DNA of 64,000 bases from positions 122,513-186,512 of the forward strand of contig JAQERH010000001.1 of the NCBI GenBank assembly GCA_027698105.1, read 5' to 3'. Positions 25,390-33,699 of this stretch are shown here, one piece after another; the stretch's first letter is position 1; each line of letters opens with the position of its first letter. The stretch comes from Lachnospiraceae bacterium AM93-12TA (lineage in GTDB: Bacteria; Bacillota; Clostridia; Lachnospirales; Lachnospiraceae). The notes beneath the pieces are model-generated. The model was not told the DNA's origin. It saw only the letters and a program-made list of their open reading frames with translations, and ran no database searches. The position numbers and the translations under genes were made by a program.

Positions 25390-26781
25390 CTATTTGATAA
25401 CCTCAGCGAGTGCTGCTGCCAGTGTATCTAAGTCTTCCTTCATATGAACCTCTGTTACGCAGTACAGAGCAGACTGTCCCAGGTTCGGGAACTCCTTGGA
25501 TAAATCCTTTCCTCCGAAGATACCCTTAGCAAGGAGAGCCTTGTTGATCTCTTCAACAGTCTTTCCTGTTCCTGTGAAGTCAACGACAAACTCTTTGAAG
25601 AATGCGCCACCGAACGGATTTACCTTAACGCCCGGAATCTCAGCAAGCTTCTTAGCAGCGTACTGTGCGTTTGCCATGATTAACTCGTCAACTTCTACCA
25701 TACCCTGCGGTCCCATAGTAGCCAGGTAAACACCTGCTGTAATTCCCCAAAGTGCAGACTGTGTACCTACGTACTCTTTACCATGCTCTCTGTGGTGTCC
25801 GAAGGAAGTTCTGTCGTAAGCAACATCGCCGAAGCCGTACTCACCTGGCTCGGATGTAGGAGCGATACCAAACAGACGGGATGGGAACTCCATAACGAAT
25901 TTCTCATCATCTGTAGTAGCCATGAATCCAGACTGGCCGCCGCCGTAGAACATATGGATTCCCAGTGGCTGTAAGTCTCCGCAGACGATATCTGCGCCGT
26001 ATGTAGGAGGTGTAGTAAGAACACCTAAGGAGATTGGGTCAACACCAACAAGGCTTAATCCGCCTGCTGCATGAACTGCATCGGAGATTGCCTGGCCGTT
26101 TGGCTCAATAATACCTAAGTAGTTCGGGTTCTCAAAGTAAACACCGATTACGTCATCATTTAATTTAGCCTTTAAGTCCTCTAAATCAAGAGTTCCCTGA
26201 GCTGTTGCCTTAACAGTCTCGAACTTGATTACGCTCTCAGCGTAGTTCTTCATAACTGCTAACTTCTGCGGATCGATAATCTCAGAAACGAGAACAACAG
26301 AACGGTTTGTGATTCTCTGTGCCATTCTTACAGTTGTAGCTGCAGCCTGAGCCCAGTCCATAGTAGGTACGTTTACAACGTCCATATCTACTAACTCAGC
26401 TACCATGCTGGCATACTCAAACAGAGACTGGAAACGGCCCTCATCGTTGTAAGGCTCGCCGCCGTATGCTGTTAAGAACTCGCCCTTGCCGTTGATCTCA
26501 TCACAGATAGCCGGTACGTAGTGCTGCCAGCATCCTGCACCTAAGAAGTTTAAGTTCTTGTGGCAGTCTGTATCCTTGGAAAGGACTCTCTCAACGTGTC
26601 TCTTTAACTCATACTCAGAACCGAATGCCTTCGGCAGGTTCATATTCTCTTTTAATTTTAAGATCTCCGGAACGTTTTTGTGAAGTTCCTCTAAAGAGCT
26701 CATTCCGATTTCGTGGAGCATCTCCTCCTGGATTTCCGGAACTGAGTTCGGTATGTAAGGATGGCTTGCATATCCTTTCAT
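25390..26781 (-). CDS. gcvPA: Glycine dehydrogenase (decarboxylating) subunit 1
   Basis: The N-terminal half of the split P-protein, with no PLP lysine. The start H-P-Y-I-P-N-S-V-P-E-I-Q-E-E-M-L is diagnostic. F-L-G-A-G-C-W-Q-H-Y-V-P and Y-G-G-E-P-Y-N-D-E-G-R-F-Q are subunit 1 signatures. It forms an alpha2beta2 complex with GcvPB. At 463 residues it is full length. It sits between the SDR and gcvPB in the sigma-54-type operon, and its codon use is biased like that of a highly expressed gene. Confidence 0.95.
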   Translation of the reverse strand: MKGYASHPYIPNSVPEIQEEMLHEIGMSSLEELHKNVPEILKLKENMNLPKAFGSEYELKRHVERVLSKDTDCHKNLNFLGAGCWQHYVPAICDEINGKGEFLTAYGGEPYNDEGRFQSLFEYASMVAELVDMDVVNVPTMDWAQAAATTVRMAQRITNRSVVLVSEIIDPQKLAVMKNYAESVIKFETVKATAQGTLDLEDLKAKLNDDVIGVYFENPNYLGIIEPNGQAISDAVHAAGGLSLVGVDPISLGVLTTPPTYGADIVCGDLQPLGIHMFYGGGQSGFMATTDDEKFVMEFPSRLFGIAPTSEPGEYGFGDVAYDRTSFGHHREHGKEYVGTQSALWGITAGVYLATMGPQGMVEVDELIMANAQYAAKKLAEIPGVKVNPFGGAFFKEFVVDFTGTGKTVEEINKALLAKGIFGGKDLSKEFPNLGQSALYCVTEVHMKEDLDTLAAALAEVIK

Positions 26782-26818
26782 TGTTCTTATTCCTCCTTTA
26801 ATTTCAGGTTTATATTCT

Positions 26819-26849
26819 GGACAAGAGGAGGTTTAACGTCCTCTTGTCC
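26819..26849 (-). other. Hairpin between the SDR and gcvPA genes
   Basis: GGACAAGAGGA and TCCTCTTGTCC form an 11-base perfect stem with a 9-base loop. There is no U-tract in the direction of transcription, so it is more likely an mRNA-processing or stabilising hairpin than a terminator. Confidence 0.55.
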
Positions 26850-26885
26850 ACTTTGTCTCATAAACTTAGCTCATCAAACGCTTAA

Positions 26886-27683
26886 TTAAGCGATTCCGCC
26901 TCCGTCAACTACTAAAGCTGCGCCTGTGATCCAGCTGGATAAGTCACTTGCAAGGAAGAGAACTGCGTTTGCGATATCCTCTGGCATACCAATTCTTGCA
27001 AGCGGTCTGCTTGTCCCGCAGTCTGCAAGGTAAGCATCCATCTGAGAAGCGCCTTCCTTAACAGCACCTGTCTGCTTTCCTTCGTCACGAAGCATTGCTG
27101 TATCTGTATCTCCTGGGTTTACGCTGTTTACACGGATGTTCTGTGGGCCGTGGTCGATAGCCATAGCTCTTGTTACGTTTACGATACCGCCCTTAACTGC
27201 ACAGTAAGCTGCTGCCAGGTCGCCGCCCTTTAAGCCCCAGCCGGAACCTGTGTTGATGATGCTTCCGCCGCCGTTAGCTGCCATTACCGGAATAGCGTGC
27301 TTGGAGAAGAGGAACAGTCCCTTTAAACCTACATCGAGAACGAAATCCCACTCTTTCTCTGTCAGGTCAGCGATTGTCTTTCTTACTGTAACACCTGCAT
27401 TGTTGTGGAGAACGTCAATTCTTCCGTATTTTGCTACAACGCCGTCGATAGTAGCTTTTACCTGCTCCTCGTTTGTAACGTCGCACTGGAAGAATGTTAC
27501 GTCTCTGCCTGCCTGGCGAAGCTCCTCAGCTTTCTCCTCACCCTTCGGGCTGATATCAACCATAGCTACCTTTGCGCCGTAAGCGGAAAGAATCTCAACA
27601 ACTCCTAAACCGATTCCTGAGCTTCCTCCTGTTACAACTGCAACCTTGCCTGTGAGGTTTAATGGATCTTTCTTAGTAATCAT
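26886..27683 (-). CDS. SDR-family oxidoreductase, first gene of the gcvPA-gcvPB operon
   Basis: A 265-residue classical short-chain dehydrogenase. It has T-G-G-S-S-G-I-G near residue 19 (cofactor), N-N-A-G near residue 92, a catalytic serine in I-N-T-G-S-G-W and Y-C-A-V-K near residue 160. Family members use NAD(P)H to interconvert alcohols and ketones, and the closest named functions vary widely. Its substrate is unknown. Because it heads the glycine-decarboxylase operon, the alcohol/ketone it acts on may be linked to amino-acid fermentation. Strong AAGGAGG precedes the start. Confidence 0.85.
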   Translation of the reverse strand: MITKKDPLNLTGKVAVVTGGSSGIGLGVVEILSAYGAKVAMVDISPKGEEKAEELRQAGRDVTFFQCDVTNEEQVKATIDGVVAKYGRIDVLHNNAGVTVRKTIADLTEKEWDFVLDVGLKGLFLFSKHAIPVMAANGGGSIINTGSGWGLKGGDLAAAYCAVKGGIVNVTRAMAIDHGPQNIRVNSVNPGDTDTAMLRDEGKQTGAVKEGASQMDAYLADCGTSRPLARIGMPEDIANAVLFLASDLSSWITGAALVVDGGGIA

Positions 27684-27792
27684 GTCGTTGTCCTCCTTAA
27701 AATATTTTCATTTTTAATGATTTGCTTTTTTATGGCTGTGCAGTTTGCTGAATTCCCCAGTCAGCCCGCACCGCTTTTATGACAGATTATAG

Positions 27793-27809
27793 AGCAAGGT
27801 GCGTGCCAA
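27793..27809 (-). promoter_or_regulatory. Sigma-54 (RpoN) promoter of the SDR-gcvPA-gcvPB operon
   Basis: Minus-strand TTGGCACGCACCTTGCT matches the -24/-12 consensus TTGGCACG-N4-TTGCW at every constrained position. GG and GC are 10 bases apart. The expected start site is near 27782. Confidence 0.88.
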
Positions 27810-27959
27810 AAAATAGAATTCTAACAATTTCTTCCTGTTTAATCTCTTTTCCTTTCAGTAAAACGTCCATTTTTCCTAATAAAATTATACTTTTTATTTT
27901 TTTCTTTTTTTGTCTCTCTTTTTATTTTTCTCGGTTTCTTCTCTCTCTGTGACACGAAA

Positions 27960-28062
27960 TTTGCCATTTTTTTCATATTTTTTTGTCAAACGGCAATGAT
28001 TTGCCACATTTTTCCCTGTTATATTGTCACTATCCCCGGATTATGCTATAATCTAAATGTCA
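27960..28062. promoter_or_regulatory. Candidate upstream activator sites for the gcv operon
   Basis: Contains GGCAATGATTTGCC (27992-28005), TTTGCCA (27960-27966 and 28073) and TGTCA half-sites at 27984, 28025 and 28058, which are 177-251 bases upstream of the -24 element. Read toward the promoter, AATCATTGCC is followed by TTTGACA. The same ATCATTGCC...TTGACA order recurs upstream of the NhaC-type gene. Confidence 0.5.
28024..28052 (+). promoter_or_regulatory. Sigma-70 promoter of the sigma-54 activator gene
   Basis: TTGTCA, 17 bases, TATAAT with an extended TGC upstream. It overlaps the candidate activator sites, which suggests autoregulation. Confidence 0.75.
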
Positions 28063-28119
28063 AATTAACCGTTTTGCCATTCTACATAAAGAATTTTACT
28101 TAAATATCGGAGGAAAATC

Positions 28120-29835
28120 ATGACTCAACTAGAAAATGTACGCTCCGGCATTGAGCATTTCGTCTCAGCCGCAGCAGAGGCTTTCCGGGTGGAAGCTGCC
28201 ATTTTTAACCAGGAATGCAGCCTGTTTTACTGTACTCCTACCTATTTAAAGAAAAAAGGCAATGCTGTTCACTATGCCTTTATTCAGGACGTGATTGTCA
28301 ATGGCAGCGTCCTTGTCACTGAGCCTGGCAAGATGCCGGCCTGTATTGGATGCCGCTTTAACGAACACTGCCCTTCTACTATGGAAATTCTCTGCTGCAT
28401 CCACAGCGGGACGGAAGTGGCCGGCGTTATCTCCTTTACTGCCTTTACTAAGGAAGGACAGAAGAGGATTTCTGAAAATACAGACATTTATTTAAACGCC
28501 ATCACCAAACTTTCCAGCCTCATTGGTGAATACCTGCAGCAGTTCACAGATGACAATACCATGGCGGACACAGAAAAACTCATTGAAGGACTCATGTCAG
28601 TCTGCGATCAGCCTCTTCTGCTGACGGATCCCAACGGAGTTGTGCTGCGCTACAACAATCTGGCAGACAAGGTTTTAAAATTCTGCAATGTGTCCTCCAC
28701 CAGCCTGCGGCAGATTTTCAGCGAGGATATGGCCCGCCGGATCACCTCCGGCAACGACCTGTTTGAAAAAAAAGCTTCTATTGGAAACAATACAGCTAAG
28801 GTGACGACCCGGTCAATCTACTCCCAGAATCACCTTCACTCGATTCTGGTTCGATTGTCCAATGAATTTTACGACAGCCTCCCTGAATCCGGCGCATTTG
28901 AACGTCTCATCGGATCCAGCCAGGCTTTCGTTCATATTCAGAATCTGATCAAGCGGGTGGCGGACAGCCCCACTCCGATTCTGATTACCGGGGAGACAGG
29001 AACCGGAAAGGAGCTGGTAGCCCGCTCCTTCCACGAGCAGAGCCGGAGAAATAAATATCCCTTTGTGGCCATTAACTGCTCCAGTATTCCGGAAAATCTG
29101 TTTGAAAGTGAGCTGTTCGGTTATGAAGAAGGATCCTTTACCGGCGCAAAAAAGGGCGGAAAAATGGGCCGGATCGAGATGGCTCAGGGAGGAACCCTGT
29201 TTTTAGACGAGTTGGGAGAAATGCCCCTCTCTGTTCAGCCAAAGCTGCTGCGTGTACTTCAGGAGTACGAGCTGGAGCGGGTGGGATCCACAAAAAAGAT
29301 CCATCTCGACATCCGAATTGTGGCGGCCACCAACCGGGATCTGCGGGAAATGATTAAGGAAGGAAAATTCCGTGAGGACCTTTTTTATCGAATCAGCGTA
29401 ATTAATGTAAAGCTGCCTCCTCTGAGAGAACGAAAAGAGGATATCATTCCCATCAGCTTGAGCTATCTGGAGCGTCTAAAGACAAAAATGACTACGCCTC
29501 TTTGCAAAATCTCTCCTGAGGCGGAACAGGCGTTTTTAAGCTATTCCTGGCCCGGAAATATCCGAGAGCTTCAAAATGTAGTGGAATATGCCGCCAACCT
29601 GTGCGACAGCGATACTCTGACCTTCTCTGATCTGCCGGAGCATATGCGCGGCCTGGAGAAACGCCCGGCTGAAGAAAAGCAGAAGGAAGCTCCCCTTCCT
29701 GATTCTCAGGAACAGCAGATTCTCGATCTCCTTTCCTCCTACGGCCACACGCTGGAGGGAAAAAAGAAGATTGCAGCAGAGCTTGGAATCAGCCTGCGCA
29801 CCCTTTACAGAAAGCTGAATAAAATGAATTTATAA
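28120..29835 (+). CDS. Sigma-54-dependent transcriptional activator (enhancer-binding protein)
   Basis: A 571-residue activator. Residues 1-140 are an unrecognised sensory region with a cysteine cluster (C75, C78, C84, C92, C93; also C33, C38). Residues about 150-245 look like a PAS domain. The AAA+ domain has Walker A G-E-T-G-T-G-K-E (291-298), the sigma-54 contact loop G-S-F-T-G-A (338-343, GAFTGA type) and Walker B F-L-D-E-L-G-E. The C-terminus has a Fis-type helix-turn-helix (A-A-E-L-G-I-S-L-R-T-L-Y-R-K-L). It lies between two sigma-54 promoters and probably activates both, plus the grd operon. The inducing signal is unknown; redox or metal state is possible. Confidence 0.92.
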   Translation: MTQLENVRSGIEHFVSAAAEAFRVEAAIFNQECSLFYCTPTYLKKKGNAVHYAFIQDVIVNGSVLVTEPGKMPACIGCRFNEHCPSTMEILCCIHSGTEVAGVISFTAFTKEGQKRISENTDIYLNAITKLSSLIGEYLQQFTDDNTMADTEKLIEGLMSVCDQPLLLTDPNGVVLRYNNLADKVLKFCNVSSTSLRQIFSEDMARRITSGNDLFEKKASIGNNTAKVTTRSIYSQNHLHSILVRLSNEFYDSLPESGAFERLIGSSQAFVHIQNLIKRVADSPTPILITGETGTGKELVARSFHEQSRRNKYPFVAINCSSIPENLFESELFGYEEGSFTGAKKGGKMGRIEMAQGGTLFLDELGEMPLSVQPKLLRVLQEYELERVGSTKKIHLDIRIVAATNRDLREMIKEGKFREDLFYRISVINVKLPPLRERKEDIIPISLSYLERLKTKMTTPLCKISPEAEQAFLSYSWPGNIRELQNVVEYAANLCDSDTLTFSDLPEHMRGLEKRPAEEKQKEAPLPDSQEQQILDLLSSYGHTLEGKKKIAAELGISLRTLYRKLNKMNL

Positions 29836-29881
29836 TTTTTTCTTTTGCTGTTTTGCTGGATCGCTCTATCAAACTGAAGTT

Positions 29882-29938
29882 ATTTGTCATCATTGCCAGT
29901 GGATTGACAGACAGAATGTCATTTTTTTCTGTCAATCC
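29882..29938 (+). promoter_or_regulatory. Candidate activator sites with overlapping inverted repeat
   Basis: ATTTGTCATCATTGCCA (29882-29898) is followed by GGATTGACAGA (29901-29911) and its complement TCTGTCAATCC (29928-29938). TGTCA/TGACA half-sites fall at 29885, 29905, 29917 and 29930, which are 176-225 bases from the -24 element. The inverted repeat may also act as the terminator of the activator gene. Confidence 0.5.
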
Positions 29939-30107
29939 TCCGGTATTTTAAGTTTTGTACAGATTTTAATTTTCGTAAAATTTTTCTTTTCTGTTTTTTA
30001 TCAAAAAAATTCAAAAAACAACAAATCCCTTTCTTATGCCGTTTTCCCGGCATTTTTTATCGTTTTTTTAGGCTCTTCACAAATTCTTTACACATTTTCC
30101 ACAAGTT

Positions 30108-30124
30108 TTGGCATTACACTTGCT
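30108..30124 (+). promoter_or_regulatory. Sigma-54 promoter of the NhaC-type transporter gene
   Basis: TTGGCATTACACTTGCT has GG and GC ten bases apart and all key -24/-12 bases. The expected start is about 12 bases downstream, 28 bases before the start codon. Confidence 0.85.
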
Positions 30125-30164
30125 TTATAATTAGTCAACAATTCCATAAAAGGAGGAATATTGT

Positions 30165-31766
30165 ATGGAAACTGGTTATGGTTTTCTGGCCCTCGTGCCG
30201 CCTGTAGTTGCGATTTCTCTCTGCTTCGCAACAAAGCAGGTATTAATCTCAATGTTCGCAGGACTTTTTGCAGGTTCCCTTATTATGTCTAACTGGAACC
30301 CATTCGGTGCCTGCGCATTCGCCCTTGACAAGATTGCAGTAAACATGTCCGGAAACATCGTTCTGTTACTGTTCACACTTTTCATGGGTGTTGGTATCTC
30401 TTTCATCTGGAAATTAGGCGGAAGCTTCGCTCTGGCTGCAGCAGCTAAGAAGCGCTTCAAAAAACGCCGCTCCGTATGCTTAGGAACATGGGGTCTTGGA
30501 ATTGCTTGTTCCGTAAACGACTGTCTGGCAGCAGCTATCGATGGAAACGTATTCCGTGATATCTGTAAGGACTACAGAATTTCTTCTGAGAAGTTCTCCT
30601 ACGTTCTTGACGCTACAGCAGCTCCGGCAGCAGCATTCTTCATCTCTGACTGGATCGCTTACCAGATCGGTATGATCGGCCAGGGACTTGACGCAGCAGG
30701 CATCACAGGTTACACACCTGTAGCAGCTTACTTAAAGACTCTTCCATTCAACATGTACTCCATTTTCACACTTATCTTCGTGGGAATGCTGATGTACACA
30801 GGACGTGACTACGGCCCAATGTTAAAGGCTGAGGCACGCTGCCTGCAGACTGGCGAGTTCAACCGTTCCGGCGCTAAGCCAATGCTTGATGTAGGAAGCG
30901 AACTTGGAGAGGCTAAGCAGACAAAGCCGATGATCCGCTCCTTCGTACTTCCAATCGTTGTTACTTTCTGCGTTATCATCTTCGGTATCATCTACACAGG
31001 ATGGACCAGCCCAGACCGCGTTGGTTCCGGACTTATGGACATCTTTAACGTATGTGACGTACAGCTTGCTCTTTACTGGGGCTCCTTCGCAATGGCAGTT
31101 ACAGGTATCGTAATCGCTCTTGCATCCAAGATCATGACTTTCGACGAGACCATGACTACTATCGTAGACGGCTTCAAGCTGATGGCTCTGACAGGTGCTA
31201 TTCTTGTTATGGCTTGGTCCTTAGCAGATGTTACAAAGAGCATGGGTCTTGGTGATTTCGTTGCTCACTATGTTGGAAATACAATCCCGACAGGACTTCT
31301 TCCTGTACTTGTACTTCTGTGCTCCATGTTAATCGCTTTCGCAACTGGTACTTCCTGGGGAACCATGGCTATCATGACTCCACTGGCTATCCAGTTAGGA
31401 TACGCTATTACAGGCGATGCACACTTCTCCATCGGTATGTGTGGTGCAGTATTATCCGGTGCTATCTTCGGCGACCACTGCTCACCTGTATCTGATACAA
31501 CTGTTATGGCTTCCCTGTTCTCAGGTGCAGACCATATCGACCACGTAGGAACACAGATTCCTTACACATGTACAGTCGGCGGAGTTATCGCAGTACTTTA
31601 CATTGTATACGGTTTCTTCCGTGTTTCCCCGGTTATCATGATTCCGGCCGGTATCGTAATCCTGTACTTCTTACAGATTATCTTACATAACATCTTCATG
31701 AAGAAGTATGGTATCGACCCGAACTACACAAAGACAATGACAGAAGATCACGTCATGACAAAATAA
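30165..31766 (+). CDS. Na+/H+ antiporter NhaC-family transporter
   Basis: A 533-residue polytopic membrane protein with about 11-13 hydrophobic helices. It has the NhaC-family V-N-D-C-L-A-A-A-I-D, A-T-G-T-S-W-G-T and G-D-H-C-S-P-V-S-D-T motifs. The family covers Na+/H+ antiporters and Na+-linked exchangers of amino acids or dicarboxylates (malate-lactate, lysine). A sigma-54 promoter and the neighbouring glycine-fermentation genes suggest that it moves a fermentation substrate or product, or balances Na+ or H+ during it. The substrate is not shown. AAGGAGGAA precedes the start. Confidence 0.85.
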   Translation: METGYGFLALVPPVVAISLCFATKQVLISMFAGLFAGSLIMSNWNPFGACAFALDKIAVNMSGNIVLLLFTLFMGVGISFIWKLGGSFALAAAAKKRFKKRRSVCLGTWGLGIACSVNDCLAAAIDGNVFRDICKDYRISSEKFSYVLDATAAPAAAFFISDWIAYQIGMIGQGLDAAGITGYTPVAAYLKTLPFNMYSIFTLIFVGMLMYTGRDYGPMLKAEARCLQTGEFNRSGAKPMLDVGSELGEAKQTKPMIRSFVLPIVVTFCVIIFGIIYTGWTSPDRVGSGLMDIFNVCDVQLALYWGSFAMAVTGIVIALASKIMTFDETMTTIVDGFKLMALTGAILVMAWSLADVTKSMGLGDFVAHYVGNTIPTGLLPVLVLLCSMLIAFATGTSWGTMAIMTPLAIQLGYAITGDAHFSIGMCGAVLSGAIFGDHCSPVSDTTVMASLFSGADHIDHVGTQIPYTCTVGGVIAVLYIVYGFFRVSPVIMIPAGIVILYFLQIILHNIFMKKYGIDPNYTKTMTEDHVMTK

Positions 31767-31801
31767 AGTAGAGAGACGAAAACTAAATAAAGATAAAGAG
31801 G

Positions 31802-31839
31802 TGCTCTGAACCGAAAGGTTCAGGGCATCTTTTTGTTTT
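31802..31839 (+). terminator. Terminator of the NhaC-type gene
   Basis: TGCTCTGAACC, GAAA loop, GGTTCAGGGCA, then TCTTTTTGTTTT. Confidence 0.85.
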
Positions 31840-31865
31840 ATTATCCTGGCCTGGAAAAGCAAAAC

Positions 31866-31907
31866 AGCCTGATGCAGAAGCTTTGAATCTTTCTTCTGCA
31901 TCAGGCT
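31866..31907 (-). terminator. Terminator of the selenium operon
   Basis: AGCCTGATGCAGAAG and its perfect complement form a 15-base stem with a 12-base loop. On the minus strand GTTTTGCTTTT follows. Confidence 0.85.
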
Positions 31908-31960
31908 GCCTTCTCATTCTCAGACAGGTTTCTCCCACTTTCTGATTACTCTTCTGCCGG

Positions 31961-33109
31961 TTAATCTTCTGCCAGCTCCTTTACTGCGCGGACTGCTGTT
32001 TCCACTTCCTCCTCTGTATTAAACCATGAGAAAGAAAATCTGACGATTCCCTGCTCTACGGTTCCCAGAGACTGGTGCATCAGGGGAGCGCAGTGTGCTC
32101 CAGGCCTTGTAGCAATGCCGTAAACGGTTTCCAGCTCATCGCTGACTCTGGAGGAATCATAATCTCCGATATTGAGAGATACCACCGCCGTCCTTCTGAA
32201 CCGGCTCAAGCTGCTCTCAAAGTCACCGTAGACAATCACTCCCGGAATCTGCTTCACACCCTCGTAGAACTGCATCATAAGGGCGTTTTCGCGGCTGTGA
32301 ATGTTCTCTACTCCTGTCTCCTCAATAAAGTCAAGGGCAGCGCTCAGGCCTGCGATTCCGTGCCCGTTTAAGGTTCCTGCCTCCAGGTGTACCGGCATCT
32401 CCGCCGGATGCTCCTTTAAGAAGCTGTGTACGCCGCTTCCGCCCCGTTTAAAGGGAGCGATGTCCACGCCCTCTCTCACACACAGGCCGCCTGTTCCCTG
32501 AGGCCCAAACAGCCCCTTATGGCCGGTAAAGCACAGCACATCGGCCTGGAATACTTCCATATCTACGGGATACGCTCCCGCTGTCTGAGAAATATCAGCG
32601 ATAAAGAGAAGTCCATGCTTTTTGCAGAATTCTCCAATCTGTTTTAAATCTACTACATTTCCCGTCACATTGGAGGCATGGGTACATACCACTGCCTTTG
32701 TATTCTTCTTCAGATGCTTTTCAAATTCCTCGTATTTCAGCCTTCCCTTATTATCGCAGGTGACAAAGGAAAGATCGGTTCCCTGCTCTGCCAGATGGAA
32801 TAAGGGGCGCAGCACGGAATTGTGCTCCAGCACTGTGGTAATCACATGATCCCCTGGTCCAATCAAGCCGTTAATGGCGATATTCAGGCTTTCTGTAGCA
32901 TTGCAGGTAAAGATTGTCTGCTTGGGTTCCCCAGCGTGAAACAGCCGTGACAGCTTTTCTCTGGTCCCGAAAATAATGCGGGAAGCGTCCATGGAAGCCT
33001 CGCTGGCTCCCCGTCCTGAATTGCCAAAATTTGTCAAAGCCATTGCCACGGCATTTGCCACCTGTTTGGGCTTTGTCATAGTTGTGGCTGCATTGTCAAA
33101 ATAAATCAT
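31961..33109 (-). CDS. Cysteine desulfurase/selenocysteine-lyase-like PLP enzyme
   Basis: A class V aminotransferase-fold PLP enzyme of 382 residues. The start M-I-Y-F-D-N-A-A-T-T and the PLP lysine in C-F-T-G-H-K-G-L-F-G-P-Q-G (near residue 196) match NifS/CsdB-like desulfurases. It can release sulfur or selenium from (seleno)cysteine as an enzyme-bound persulfide/perselenide. Being last in the selenium operon, it probably supplies reduced selenium for selenophosphate. Start at 33109 is set by GGAAGG upstream; a start seven codons earlier lacks support. selD is not in the window. Confidence 0.85.
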   Translation of the reverse strand: MIYFDNAATTMTKPKQVANAVAMALTNFGNSGRGASEASMDASRIIFGTREKLSRLFHAGEPKQTIFTCNATESLNIAINGLIGPGDHVITTVLEHNSVLRPLFHLAEQGTDLSFVTCDNKGRLKYEEFEKHLKKNTKAVVCTHASNVTGNVVDLKQIGEFCKKHGLLFIADISQTAGAYPVDMEVFQADVLCFTGHKGLFGPQGTGGLCVREGVDIAPFKRGGSGVHSFLKEHPAEMPVHLEAGTLNGHGIAGLSAALDFIEETGVENIHSRENALMMQFYEGVKQIPGVIVYGDFESSLSRFRRTAVVSLNIGDYDSSRVSDELETVYGIATRPGAHCAPLMHQSLGTVEQGIVRFSFSWFNTEEEVETAVRAVKELAED

Positions 33110-33135
33110 ACTTTCTGCCTTCCTTTCCATTACGG

Positions 33136-33372
33136 TTAGTAAAGAATTTCAGCAAAGTCCTCCCACACCAGACCTTTTTCCTCCAGAAACTGTTTAAAGT
33201 CATCTGCGTGTTCCGGGCTGGTACACCAGGCCAGTCCGCAGCCTGCTGACAGCTCTCTTGGCACAGGGATCATACGTCCCGGACGTCCTGTCTCCTTGCA
33301 TGCCTTTTCAAGGGCAATGGCATCTGCAGTTGTGTGAAAGGTAATAATTAAAGTCGGTTCTTTTTTTCTCAT
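33136..33372 (-). CDS. DUF3343 protein (putative Se/S carrier)
   Basis: A 78-residue protein with the DUF3343 pattern: L-I-I-T-F-H-T-T-A-D-A-I-A near the start, P-V-P-R-E-L-S-A-G-C-G-L-A-W in the middle (one conserved cysteine) and a short acidic C-terminus. The family is known to accompany selenium genes and is a proposed selenium-transfer protein; its biochemistry is not established. It lies between the TusA-like gene and the desulfurase. Confidence 0.8.
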   Translation of the reverse strand: MRKKEPTLIITFHTTADAIALEKACKETGRPGRMIPVPRELSAGCGLAWCTSPEHADDFKQFLEEKGLVWEDFAEILY

Positions 33373-33434
33373 TGTTTTCTTTCCATAAAAGCGGCCAGCC
33401 GGCAGTTTTTCATGCCAGCTGGCGTTTTTGTCTG

Positions 33435-33641
33435 TTACTCGATTGTCAGTTCAAATTCTGTTCCGTTTTCTGTTACAGAAACACTCTTTCCGTGGCTTTT
33501 TGCATATTTTTCCACGTTCTGTCTGGTATGCACCTCGCTGACCAGAACTTTGATTGTCTCATTTCCATGTTTTTTAATCGCATCAGCCGTCAGCATAACC
33601 GGCTCTGGGCATGAAAGTCCTCTTGCATCTACCTCATACAT
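33435..33641 (-). CDS. TusA/SirA-like sulfurtransferase (short YedF-type), selenium operon
   Basis: A 68-residue protein with the TusA motif C-P-E-P in D-A-R-G-L-S-C-P-E-P-V-M (residues 5-16). The cysteine can carry a persulfide or perselenide. It corresponds to the N-terminal half of YedF alone; the full two-domain YedF is encoded at 53679-54299. Its place next to the YedE-type transporter suggests it accepts selenium from that transporter. Confidence 0.8.
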   Translation of the reverse strand: MYEVDARGLSCPEPVMLTADAIKKHGNETIKVLVSEVHTRQNVEKYAKSHGKSVSVTENGTEFELTIE

Positions 33642-33699
33642 GATTCTTCCCTCTTTTCTGTTTTATCACTCTGCCTTTTTTGTTTCCCAAGCTGCCTTT

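Larger units (their letters stand above)
27684..28119. other. Divergent regulatory region, gcv operon and sigma-54 activator gene
   Basis: This 436-base spacer contains, left to right, the gcv operon leader, its sigma-54 promoter (27793-27809), an AT-rich spacer, activator-like sites (27960-28062) and the activator gene's own sigma-70 promoter (28024-28052). No glycine riboswitch is evident in the leader. Confidence 0.7.
29836..30164. other. Regulatory region before the NhaC-type transporter
   Basis: This 329-base AT-rich spacer contains an activator-site cluster (29882-29938) that includes a hairpin, then a long A/T tract, then the sigma-54 promoter (30108-30124). Nothing coding is apparent. 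Confidence 0.65.

Noticed and set aside
27684..27790. Possible glycine riboswitch upstream of the gcv operon
   Set aside because: The leader is only about 100 bases and lacks the conserved tandem aptamer core; regulation by sigma-54 explains control.
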